Source of the DNA: Clarkia xantiana subsp. parviflora
Lineage: Eukaryota; Streptophyta; Magnoliopsida; Myrtales; Onagraceae
DNA: 64,000 bases
Assembly (NCBI GenBank): GCA_036873135.1
Contig: JAPTYO010000013.1
Coordinates: forward strand, 20,333,901-20,397,900
Reading direction: 5' to 3'
The notes beneath the pieces are model-generated. The model was not told the origin of the DNA. It saw only the letters and a program-made list of their open reading frames with translations, and made no database searches. The translations under genes and the position numbers were made by a program. Below are positions 53,919 through 64,000 of the stretch, in pieces; within the stretch, counting starts at the first letter, position 1; each line of letters opens with the position of its first letter.

Positions 53919-56540
53919 ATTGGAATTGCGCCAGGGGCAACCTATGCGCATAATATCTACTTCAACAATACAAGCTAAACACTATGTGTAACGAGGAACT
54001 TATGGCATACAACGCCAACATATCTATTATCTACACCAACAACGAGTTTATTTCTCCATCTATAACGCCGTCTATATCAAGAATATGTCGGCAACACAAA
54101 GCCATTGTGCTATGTACACAATCAGCTTACATCACGCAATGACAACTTGCATATTATCAACAACAAGGGACTTATAAAAATTCTCTACTCAAAGTGACGG
54201 CTATTCCAAAGACGTCAAATACATGCAATATCTTGGAAAAACACCAAGGTCTACTATTAAAATGACGACTATTACAAAGGCGTCAACAACAAGCAATATC
54301 TTGGATAAACATCAAGATTTACTATGAAAAGTAGCATGCTGCGACATCCTCTTTGCAAGGGCAAACCCCATGCTTACTTCTAAAAAATGGCATGCTGTGA
54401 AATCCTCTTAGAGGCAAATCCTCATGTTCATAGCCATTCCCTGCATACAAACCAGGATGCGGCACTTAGGTGGGACTGATCACCCCATCGTGGCGGAAGT
54501 CCTCTTGTTAGACGACAACCCCACACATCTACAAATTATGTACATCCCTCTTAAGGGTCCATACGCCATGAAGATACATTCCTTGATAGGATAACTTCAT
54601 GTACACTCAAACTATTCATATCCTCTTAAGGATGCATACATAATGAAGACCTATACCTTAAGTGGGCAGGCTTCATTCAAAAACGCTAGCAGGAGCGCAC
54701 CCTGTTTGAAAAACTCATTAAACTTACAAGTCGAGTCTTGTACAACGTCGCCTTAGAGTAGAACTAAGAGACGGTATAAACTTAAGTCTTGCTTCGTCAA
54801 GACGACACTGCTACATGTCAAGTGCCAGTGCCAAGTGCCAAGTGCCCGCGCCGAGTACATTACTATCTATAATGCTACAAGTACCTAGTGTACGCATCTT
54901 GCCATGCCTTGAAATCTAACCAAGAGGGGCGCTCATAACACTCAACAATGCGCGACATACAGTCGCAACATCGGACATCATGTTCATCATCTAAGGATAT
55001 CTATCCTATCTTCCAAGTCCAAAGCATACGGACATCATAGATAACACAAGGTTCAGGGAACAACACCCAGTGTAACCTCAACCCCGACATGATGTACAAA
55101 GCTTGGTGAAGCACAGTCAACATCAAACAGGATGCAAGTGAAATATTCCACTCAACATCTACATGCGCAGCCATGCGGCCTTTATAACACAACGTACAAT
55201 CATGCCTTAAGTGCGCAAAGGGTGCCATACAATCAATGGCAAACTTAGCAAAATTCCAAGTTGACAAAACAAAGACACGGGGGCAAGAATGTACACACCC
55301 TCCATAAATCATACATCAAGACGCCAACGCTTGTCTAGATGTCATCACGGCATAAATGCGCACCTCTCTATCATCAGCAACCCTCGTACAAAGGATAGTC
55401 ACCTTGGAATCAAGAATAACGACTTGAGCCTATAAAACAAAGACAACAGTCTCCAATGCAACAAACTAAGCACCTAAGTAGCAAATACTTAGAGCGAAGA
55501 ACAAGATGCACGGGGGCAAAACAAACTAGCATACGCGCATACCTTCAGCATGAGCGCAATCCCTTAACACACGTGTAACCCCTCAGCACGCGCATGACAC
55601 CACAGAAATATTACCGTCAAACAAGCAAGAAAAAGGGATAGATGCAAAACACAAGATCATCAATATAAGCAGTATGCTCGCTTCAAGCGACTCCTCCACC
55701 AAGATCCGGTCCTTCGACACGGGGGCAGATGGGCAAGTCCGCTGGTAGTAAACTAAGATCACTCGAAGTTGCTCGAAGGACGAATCTTGGAGTCGGATCA
55801 CTTTATTCTGGATCAAGTGAAAGCATCACGAAAGACGGCGTGTTCACAAGGAAGACAGTGACAAAAAACAGGATATAGTACGCTCATGTTTCGACACGTC
55901 GACAGGTGATGTAACAACTCATTTCCAAATGATAAGTATAACTGCCATGATCGAGAGTACGCGTACGCACGTGTCGACATGCCAACAATCAGCTAAGTCT
56001 AGATGTGTACTCTGGAAGATACGCTTCAACAAATCAGTTTACAAGGATGAACAACAACTTGATCAATGTGTGTATACACGACAGTCACTAATTCAAGCAC
56101 TAAGGAATGAACACTCTCCCGATGGACACAACTACATATCTACAGACTTGTTAGTCTCTATAAGTCATACAGCAAACATCCCCCTCGGAGGGTAATTCTA
56201 TGTCAACATGGGCCTCGTCCCGACACTCACATGTTTTATGTGATCTACGTGCACCTACATGAGACTCTATGTCAACATGGGCCTCATCCCGACACCTACG
56301 TGTTCTACGTAATCAACGCGCGTCTACATGATACTACGCCTTCATTTAAGGTAATAAGTGTGAATATAATAATGGCACTAACATTAATACTTGCATGTAT
56401 TTTCCAGTTAATGCAGGACTACGACATGTATGTTGACATACAAGTGAGAAATTCTAAGTGTTCAAGATATTACATCAAGCATGCTATGATCATGTATGCA
56501 ACGAGCAACGCGCGCAATGAACAACGCGTGCGACAGATGA
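53919..56540 (+). other. Non-coding body of element B, middle part
   Basis: Its first part (to about 54570) mirrors element A 4690-5160. No gene or domain recognised. Confidence 0.5.
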
Positions 56541-56549
56541 CAAGGTGTC

Positions 56550-57860
56550 GACTATCAAGGAATACTTTCTAAGTGTTCCATTATCTCAGCATATCAACAT
56601 GTCGACATGTGATGGGAGGCCGACAAGCAAGAAATATTTTCTAAGTGCTCTACCATATGTTAGAGAGCATGCATCAACAAGCGAGAAATATTTTCTAAGT
56701 GTTCTTGCATGTCAACATGTGACGGGAGGTCGACAACCGACGACATACACCTTATGTCTACATCAAGTCTATGGATACAACGTACATAGCAATTGATAGA
56801 GAAAATATTCTAAGTATGGGGGCAAGTGCGCACATACAAGCGCGTACATACGAGCACGCGCATACAGCTATCAACATACAGCGGGATGCCGGCTATCATG
56901 AATATTTTCTAAGTGTTCCAACCATATCGACTGTTGACATACAAACAAGATTACAAACGCTATCAATGTCTAACTTGTCATTATCATCCGAATATGGTGT
57001 CACTCGCAGAATGGGAATAGAAGACTTACTCATGATAGTAGCTGCAAAAAGACTAACTCCGAAAAGAAGACAGCAAGATCTGATATCCTGAAAAGTGCAG
57101 TCAACAGTTCCATCAGTGCGCAAGCACGCATCAAACACTTATACAAACATCTATGCAATGAACGCTCCATATGGAACAACTATGTACGTATAAGACTTGT
57201 TAGTCTTCGCACAACAAGTAACAAGCATCATGCAAGGGGGGCAACTTCCTCAACACATCGACCTTCATGTCGACATCAAGCTCATACTCGCAGCATACAT
57301 GATTACAAGGGTGAAATATTTTCTAAGTGTTTTGCTCAGGATGACAGTCAGCATATTGCAAGCTGTCAGCATGCTACTAAGTGTCAGCATATTACTAAGT
57401 GTCGACATGCTACTAAATGTCAACATGATGCTACATGTCCGCATACTACAAGTTGACAGCATCCTACTAAGTGTCAACATGCTACTACATATCGACATAC
57501 AACAAGCTGTCAACATACTATCAAGTATCAACGTAAGACAAGGTGTTGGCATGCAACAAAATATGGATGAAATATTTTCTAAATATTTCGCTTACTACAT
57601 GGGACTATACGAGACAAGAGACCAACCGTCAGAAAATGTTGTCTAAGTATTTCCTTGATGTCAGCAATCAACAAGCGGCATGGAATCAACTATCTAGGAG
57701 CATTCTCCAAGTATACTAGCATTATGACGGATAACATACATAGTGTGTCAAACATCAACTACTACGAAATATTTTCTAAGTGTTTCTATGCCGGCAGTCG
57801 ACAAGAATCATATGACGAAATCAATGGTAACAAGCACTAGATATTATTGAAATATCTTCT
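56550..57860 (+). repeat. Dispersed GAAATATTTTCTAAGTGTT motif, about ten copies
   Basis: Near-identical copies stand at about 56562, 56628, 56685, 56800, 56900, 57312, 57568, 57636, 57765 and 57848, separated by unrelated sequence of 50 to 400 bases. Element A has the inverse motif in its tandem array and at about 2621. A run of TACTAAGTGTCAACATG-like words lies between, at 57370-57490. Confidence 0.8.
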
Positions 57861-59009
57861 AAGTGTTTTAGCATGTTTGCAGACAGTGACCAACGCTCAA
57901 TACATGATGCTCAACGCACATTGCCTAAGTTATCACTACCAACATACAACCATTGACGACCATGTACGAACAACTACCGATAGTCAACATCGAGCATACT
58001 AAAACAACGGCTAAGGCATAGAGCAACATGTCGGCAATGAATACTATGCATAAGGGAAGTGTAACAATTCATTTGCACTTTTCTAAAATTTTCAGCACAT
58101 AGAATTTTTTTGGCTGATTTGGGGCTAAGTATCCTAATGCATTTCATCAAACACCTTGTATTCATGTTAAGGTGACTACTCTAAATTTACACCTCCATAA
58201 GCTCTTTCTTCAACAAGCAATGAGAGCTTCTTGAAAAACTATCAAAGGAGGATGTAAGCTAATGACTATTCTCTCTCCTAATTTTCACTAATAGGGTCTA
58301 CACCATGTGCCAAGGACTAAACTCATATCTATTTTCACACAAGTCCCTAGCATCATGTATGAACATGTTTACATCTCTCTTATGCTTACATTACATACAT
58401 GCTCCCTAATGTTGCATGACGCGCTACATACAATTATTATTGCATGTTACGTACACATAGGCTTTTATGCATGATATTATTTTTATATATGCATGATTTT
58501 AACTTATGATTGCTACATGATTATTTTTATAGTCTAAGTATGAATTGCATGTTTACATCATATTACATGCTTACATCATATTCTATGTTTACATCATGCT
58601 TCATGTTGACAAGCACGCTCTCCAATTTTATATTGCTCTAAGTATTTTGCTTATTGCGCGATTACGTCATCCGTGTGCTATGTCGTCGTCTCCATGTTAA
58701 CATCATGTTACACGTTTACGTCACGTACCATGATGACACCACGTTGCATGATTATTTATTATTACAAGTGTCTCGCTTATTGCATGTTATTACGAATATG
58801 TCGTTAATTGCACGCTGTTATATGTATACCGTCTGTTACGCTAACCCCGTAAACAGATTACGCACGTTCATCGAAAAAGTAAAGATGGACGAATTTGTGC
58901 TCAGCGCATTCGATTGACAAACAGGCCACCCCTGAGGTCAGTGCCGAACCTAAATTGGACGAATATCCTATCTTAAATAGAGTCAAGCATGGGTTTTGAA
59001 CCGCTACTT

Positions 59010-59023
59010 GACTCGGGGGAAAG
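59010..59023 (+). other. Polypurine tract of element B
   Basis: GACTCGGGGGAAAG immediately before TGTTGGATATG, the presumed LTR start. Confidence 0.6.
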
Positions 59024-59748
59024 TGTTGGATATGTGTCCAATTCGGGTTTGTATTTACGTTTCGGACCTCGCAAACACGTCAGAACCACAAACGGATTTT
59101 ACCGCGGTCACCCCGGGTCAAAACGGTCCGGATGCGCGCAGCACCCGGACCGGGACTTCCGGATTGCCTTGACAATCCGGACGGTCCGTTTTGCCCGGCA
59201 ATCCGGACCATGTCGGACGTTGACATGGTCCGGACTGCCGACTGGCACTGCGCGCTTACCCCTATTTTTACTAAGTATGAGAAGTCAGTGCGTACATAGC
59301 CAACCTCGATGTCGGTAAGCGTTTCCCTTTAAACCGGCATCGAACCGCATAAAACCGGGTACGGCTCTCGGGTTTCCTATAAATAGGAACCTAGACCTCC
59401 CATTTGACAACTTAACTCGAAACTATCCCAAATTGGCTATTTGTGCTCTGACCTATCTTTACACACTTTCTCTCTCTAGATTGTGACTTAAGCATCAGAG
59501 AGGGCTCAACCAGCGCCACCCCCCCTCTCCATGCTGGTTATTGCCCGTTTTGCAGGACCCGACGTGTAGGAGACCGAGATTGGAGCCAAAGCCAAGTTTA
59601 GGGTTCGAGGATCGAGGTTCGCAGATCGTGGATCGTGACGTGCTGACGGGAGACCATACCTGCGTGCACATCCAGCCCATTCGCGAAGAGCAACCCGAGG
59701 TTTCCAGGTGGAATCGACCTCAACATGTGGTGATACATTCAACCTTGG
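59024..59748 (+). repeat. 3' LTR of element B
   Basis: Starts TGTTGGATATG and probably ends GATACATTCA (about 725 bp, near the length of R1 and R2 LTRs). It contains CTATAAATAGG (59378-59388), ACTTAAGCATCAGAGAGGG, the C-rich hairpin and TGCAGGA. The right border is by comparison with element A and uncertain. Confidence 0.6.
59508..59539 (+). other. U5 hairpin of element B LTR
   Basis: AACCAGC (59508-59514) pairs with GCTGGTT (59533-59539) around a C-rich loop. Confidence 0.6.
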
Positions 59749-61981
59749 TAAAAAGGGGGGTTGAAGAAGACTTCAATTGCAATCAGGCAATGTTGTAGCT
59801 TAGTATCCCTTTGCATCCGCCGCGGTGGAAGCAAGAATGCAAAAGCTAAACGTTTCGGTTAAAAGTGATGGTCTTCTCTCTTTTCATGGATGTTGGCGTA
59901 AAACCTGCATCAGATCTTCAGAATGAAAGGTCAACATGGAAAAGATGTATATGGTTGTTTGATAATGACAAGACTCAATGACCTTGAGCCTAGTCAAGTA
60001 CAGTAACCACAGCTGTAAAAGGGAAACCTTCTCTGCTCGCCATACTGGGTTCGAATGAAGTCAACCATGATCCGCATATTATATAGAGAACTGGACCATA
60101 AAGGTCTTATACGATAATCCGTTGGGTTAAACCATGTTGATAAAGTGCGTCTCTAGTACGCCACGTAGCTCATGTGTATGAAGCTGTAAAACGTTTTATA
60201 CAGATAGATACTATTTGATGTAATTCACTCGTGAATTACTCAGATGTGATGTTCAACATGACTTAAAGTTCTCGACTATCTATGCGACAATCATGGATCG
60301 AATACGCGATCTTCAGATCAAGAACCCTACCATTGTCATTCACCGTTAGTTTGGGTTACTAAAATTTTTGTTATTTCGAGATTCGGATTTATTGAATAAC
60401 GTAGTTTCCGTTCGATTTGAAATGTGATCTACTTGTCAAAATTAATCGACCCGGTTAAGAGGGATCGATCCGAAACGAAATTTCGGCCAGGTAAAAGTGG
60501 TCGAATAAAACGAAACGATTCACGTACTCCGTTATCTCAGTTAGGAAACTGAACTGAACATACACATCAATTGCGTAGGTAGATCGAAAGATTTAGTATT
60601 TCTTATTTGTTAGTACTCCATTGAAAGAAATAATCTGTAATGATAATCATGTGCGAGACCGATTTGATTAAATTATGTTAAATTCAGAAATGAAACGATT
60701 TGACTGAAAGTTACACTGGGGTAAGTTGCGCCTCACGCAAGTGGACCTCGAAAGAGGAACACAACGTTTCAAAGTATGAGTTTAATAATGAAGTGATTAA
60801 AATGATGATATGTTGATTCTTCGTTTGCATTCCTTCGGAAATAACTTATTGATAACATTTACATCGGTAGAAAATAGGCTTCGAAAGCTACTACGACCTT
60901 GTAAAAGTATCGCCTGACGCATAAGGTGAAAACCTAAACTGCTCAGATCGGAGATGGGATAAAATCTCTGAAATAAGTTAGCAAACCAAGAAGGATGAAG
61001 TCGGTTAAACGATTTTCCTTCCATACGCCTTGAACGAAAAGTCAAGCTAAACATTCAAATCAAATCACACACTTCTATAAGCATAGTTTGTAAACATAAA
61101 TTTTGTAGTCGTTTCATCACACATTCTCTATGGGATGATGAGAAAATGATTCACATTATTGTAAAACTATGTTCCATTATAATCGGTAAGACACGCCGCC
61201 ATAAAAACTGAAGAATGATAATGAGCTACTCATATCATCACGCGACATTAATTTGCGCATTAAACACGTATTTAGGATAAGAGTATGTTACTACTCTTTG
61301 AAAATACATGTTTACAGCTTAAAGACATGGTACCGTGGTCGATCATGTGACATTACATGAGGACAAATTTTCCGATGCATTGACAGTTCAGAATAATGAG
61401 TCTTGATCAAATCAGGAGCAGGATATTACTGACATCAGGTCCCACTTAATTCGAGTGGGAGACATTTGAACCAGCAACTCGAGTGAATGACATGGTAAAT
61501 GATAATGGGAACATTTTCATAATAAATCCAGTGCGAGGTCTAAACACCTACCACAAGTAATCACTCTTGCTGTCTGGACGAATCAAGTTGAACCTGATTA
61601 TCGTAATGCTAAACCGGGGATGCCACGACTACCTAAACTACCCATTGTTCCCAATGGGAGTGATCCGACAAACTTGATTCCAGATCCTAGTGATCAAGGA
61701 ATTCATATTGGAAGTAAAATTCTGAGACCAAGAAGTCGTATAAGGAAAGTTGTCGGTTACGGTTAAAGCACTCCTCTTGTACCCAATAGAAGTGATGCTC
61801 CGATGAGAAGCATCATCTTGAGTGGGAGAATTGATCCCAATTAGAAGAAATGCTCTGATAAGAGGCATTATTCCGAGTGGGAGAGAGGTTAAGACTCAAA
61901 GACGGGATAATTAAATCTAGATGAAAGTCAAAGGCGTCGAACTTCTCGAAAGAAGTACCCCACCTAGAAGAGTGATGTTCT
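59749..61981. other. No gene recognised; PPT-like words near the right end
   Basis: I find no convincing coding sequence. GAGTGGGAG words at about 61455, 61828 and 61877 resemble the polypurine tract of the copia family at 62583 (AAGTGGGAGC), so the right part may be decayed copia 3' DNA. Confidence 0.3.
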
Positions 61982-62582
61982 TGTTAGATTACAGGGAGTA
62001 ATCACTACGGAAACATAAAACATGGTACGTGCATGTAATCGGAATTACGCAGCAGAAGAGTTACACGTATCTCAACAGTTACCGTAGTCCAAGATCCTTT
62101 GTACGAGGGTGTTCTCGATCCACCGGACGGAACCTGTAGAGGTTCTTGTGAAAGAATCCCTACGTGGTGTTAGCTCCACAACAAATCCTCAGATCAATTC
62201 TTGGCAAGGGGACAGATCTTCGGAGAGTTGCTCGAAAGCAATTTGGCACACCTTCGGTGTTGGTAATGGTTCGGCCGAAACTAGTAGATGTGGGAGGAGG
62301 GTTTTCTCACTAAAACACTCTTGTGAGGGAATTATGATTAACCCTAAAATATTCCCTAACACTTCTTATTTATAAGAGGAGTAAAGTGGACAAAAGTCCA
62401 CTTTACCCTCACTATAAGTTTCGGCCGGCCATTAGTATAGGGAGGCCCAATTATGGGCCTCTCATGTCAATTGGGATTTGGGTCTAGCCCAATTACCCTA
62501 ATGTGTCATTTACCCAAGTTCATTAGGTAAACTATACATATTATGGGCTACCAATTACGGCGCCCATCACCATATGCTTACA
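61982..62582 (-). repeat. Ty1/copia 3' LTR C2
   Basis: 601 bp; on the minus strand it starts TGTAAGCATATGG and ends CTGTAATCTAACA. Same family as C1 (38804-39407) in opposite orientation. The polypurine tract AAGTGGGAGC is at 62583-62592 (minus). Confidence 0.9.
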
Positions 62583-63720
62583 GCTCCCACTTGCCAGAAT
62601 GGGAGGGTGACTGTTAATGTATTGTTGTCCGAATCCACATCAACATTTCTCCCCTTTGATCTGCTCTGTGCTTTCGAATAGTTCATACGAGGTTTGCGTG
62701 CGACCGGCGGATACGACGGGCATCGTGCTACTCATCTGTTAGGAGTGTTGTAGCGCCCGTGGAACGCTGATTCACTTATCTCCAATCAATCTGTTATAAA
62801 CAACATTTATATATATTGTACCGCGGTGTATCCTAGGTCAACTGATAATTCTCTACTTGCCTATTTTCCACATAGGAACACTTCTCCAAGGCATCCGTAC
62901 AAGTATTCACAACCTTCAACTAATATTCGGCTGGTGGCCACCTAGTGAATACAAGAATCGGTGAATTACAGGTGAATTTGACCATCCCCATCGCTCATAC
63001 CCTTAGTCAAACCTAACCGGTTTCCAAAGACTTGGTCACGGGGCCTTTTTGTTCAGCACTACGCTCGTACGCCGAGAAGCGAGCATTGATCCTGACCTTA
63101 AGTACGAGTTCTGAGTCCATGGGGATACTTCGGGTGCCTCTTCATAAGGCTCCCGGGGATCAATCACAAGCTCGAGGTGAAGAAGTTTGCGCCCGCCAGA
63201 ATCATGAGGATTCCTTTCTAGCACAACCGAGCAGTGACCTCGTAGTCGAACATGGCACATGTAGTATGAAGCACGCGTTGATAGCATACCTGAACCTTTT
63301 GGGTCAACAGGAATGGGACATGTCAATCATGCTATCACAGATTTTCATCCGGCCCAGAATGTGGATTTATGACGAACGAAGTTCATCACGGCGATCTGCA
63401 GAACGAGAATCACGTCGAGTTACTTCGACTATAGATAATCATTCTGCTCAATCAGGTTTATCCCCATGATTCTTAGCCAGCCTTGCATAGTGGAGGCCTC
63501 CCTCCATCACAAGACGACCGTACCTGTGTAACTAGGTAAGGCCCATTTTCGACATAGTTTTTGCAGAGGATTGCGTCCTCCTACGACTCAGTTTATAGAC
63601 CGTAAATTTGATGTAATCAAAACATTATGACGTCGATTGATCATAAACTCAGTTGCAATTCTTTCGCTTACAAAATGTAACTTTCTAATATCAAAATATT
63701 ATCATAGATACATGCCATTT
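62583..63720 (-). other. 3' untranslated internal region of copia element C2
   Basis: Lies between the pol stop codon and the 3' LTR. The open frames here have no recognised domain. Confidence 0.5.
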
Positions 63721-64000
63721 CTAAACCCTATGCAATCCAAACAGTTTTACATGCTTGTCGAATATCTCCCTGCGTAGTGGCTTAGTTAATGGGTCGGCAA
63801 TCATATTATCAGTGGACAAGTATTCCATAGTGATTATATTGTCTTCTACCATCGATTTAGCATAGAAATATTTCACATCAATGTGTTTGGTCCTACTATG
63901 GTACTTCAGATTCTTAACTGCCGCAATAGCTGCCTGACTGTCGGAGAACACCTTTACAGGTTTACTTCCGACGTTACCACCAAGCAACGCAGTAAGAATC
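63721..64000 (-). CDS. Copia pol C-terminus (RNase H), cut by window edge
   Basis: The last part of a Ty1/copia polyprotein. The RNase H end is clear: KVFSDSQAAIAAVKN (catalytic Asp), 'RTKHIDVKYFYAK', a segment before 'TDNMIADPLTKPL' and a stop TAG at 63721-63723. The frame continues beyond 64000 without an internal stop. Gag, protease, integrase and RT should lie to the right. The segment shown is undamaged. Confidence 0.93.
   Translation of the reverse strand, partial: ILTALLGGNVGSKPVKVFSDSQAAIAAVKNLKYHSRTKHIDVKYFYAKSMVEDNIITMEYLSTDNMIADPLTKPLRREIFDKHVKLFGLHRV

Larger units (their letters stand above)
49191..59748 (+). mobile_element. Element B: non-autonomous Ty3-type element, plus strand
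   Basis: Relative of element A in opposite orientation, 5'-truncated at about 49191. It carries protease and Gag remnants split by a solo LTR (49949-51526), a long non-coding body (51930-59009) with an hAT MITE (53097-53910), a polypurine tract (59010-59023) and an LTR. No RT, RNase H or integrase is seen. The non-coding body is conserved with A. Confidence 0.7.

Noticed and set aside
1..64000. tRNA, rRNA or other classical RNA genes
   Set aside because: I looked for tRNA-like boxes and conserved RNA gene sequence and found only primer binding sites of retroelements.

Overview
This is a stretch of a higher-plant (eudicot-type) nuclear genome. It has spliced genes with GT-AG introns, LTR retrotransposons of the Ty3/gypsy and Ty1/copia superfamilies, Mutator-like and hAT-like DNA elements, and no bacterial gene organisation. 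Only three loci look like working host genes: two copies of the mitochondrial chaperonin CPN60/HSP60 (8148-11983 and 40085-43925, both +, 16 exons, 576 codons, both open) and one ING1-type PHD-finger chromatin protein (27156-28833, -, 7 exons, 236 aa). Nearly everything else is transposon DNA, much of it nested.

Layout. 1-370: piece of an LTR. About 400-7708: a non-autonomous Ty3-type element (A) on the minus strand, with Gag and protease remnants, a long non-coding part and a palindrome-rich tandem array. 7709-13377: chaperonin copy 1 and its flanks. 13378-25810: inserted material, including a long-TIR Mutator-like element and an 11.1 kb Ty3 element R1 (14232-25379, minus, TSD TCCGT). 25811 to about 25890: the chaperonin flank resumes. 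25982-26987: a second long-TIR Mutator-like element. 27156-28833: ING1. 29582-37591: Ty3 element R2 (minus), followed directly by the 3' internal part of a third copy (R3, 37592 to about 38330). 38804-39420: copia LTR and primer site. 39613-49035: chaperonin copy 2, with a 3.9 kb Mutator-like element in its 3' UTR. 49191 to about 59748: element B, the plus-strand relative of A, interrupted by a solo LTR and an hAT-type MITE. 61982-64000: 3' end of a copia element on the minus strand.

R1 and R2 share a notable layout. The LTR drives gag-pol on the minus strand. A separate TATA box inside the element drives a spliced gene on the plus strand, convergent with pol. Its first coding exon is only seven bases (ATGTCTG) and the intron donor is kept in all copies. 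The antisense protein has a gypsy-type 'Transposase_28'-like N-terminal domain, a basic segment, a coiled coil and a Pro/Asp-rich tail. The Gag of both elements carries an SR-type arginine-serine repeat just after a CHHC zinc knuckle. The LTRs of several families here share a motif (TTAAGCATCGGAGAGGG) followed by a C-rich-loop hairpin and TGCAGG; in three of them the hairpin stem is kept although its sequence differs.

History visible by eye. The chaperonin block was duplicated in direct orientation after a copia leader and a Mutator-like element were already present. Each copy then received its own insertions. A tract of about 3 kb (exon 3 to exon 15) looks identical between copies, while DNA on both sides differs clearly, which suggests gene conversion. 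All comparisons were made by reading; no alignment or database search was run.
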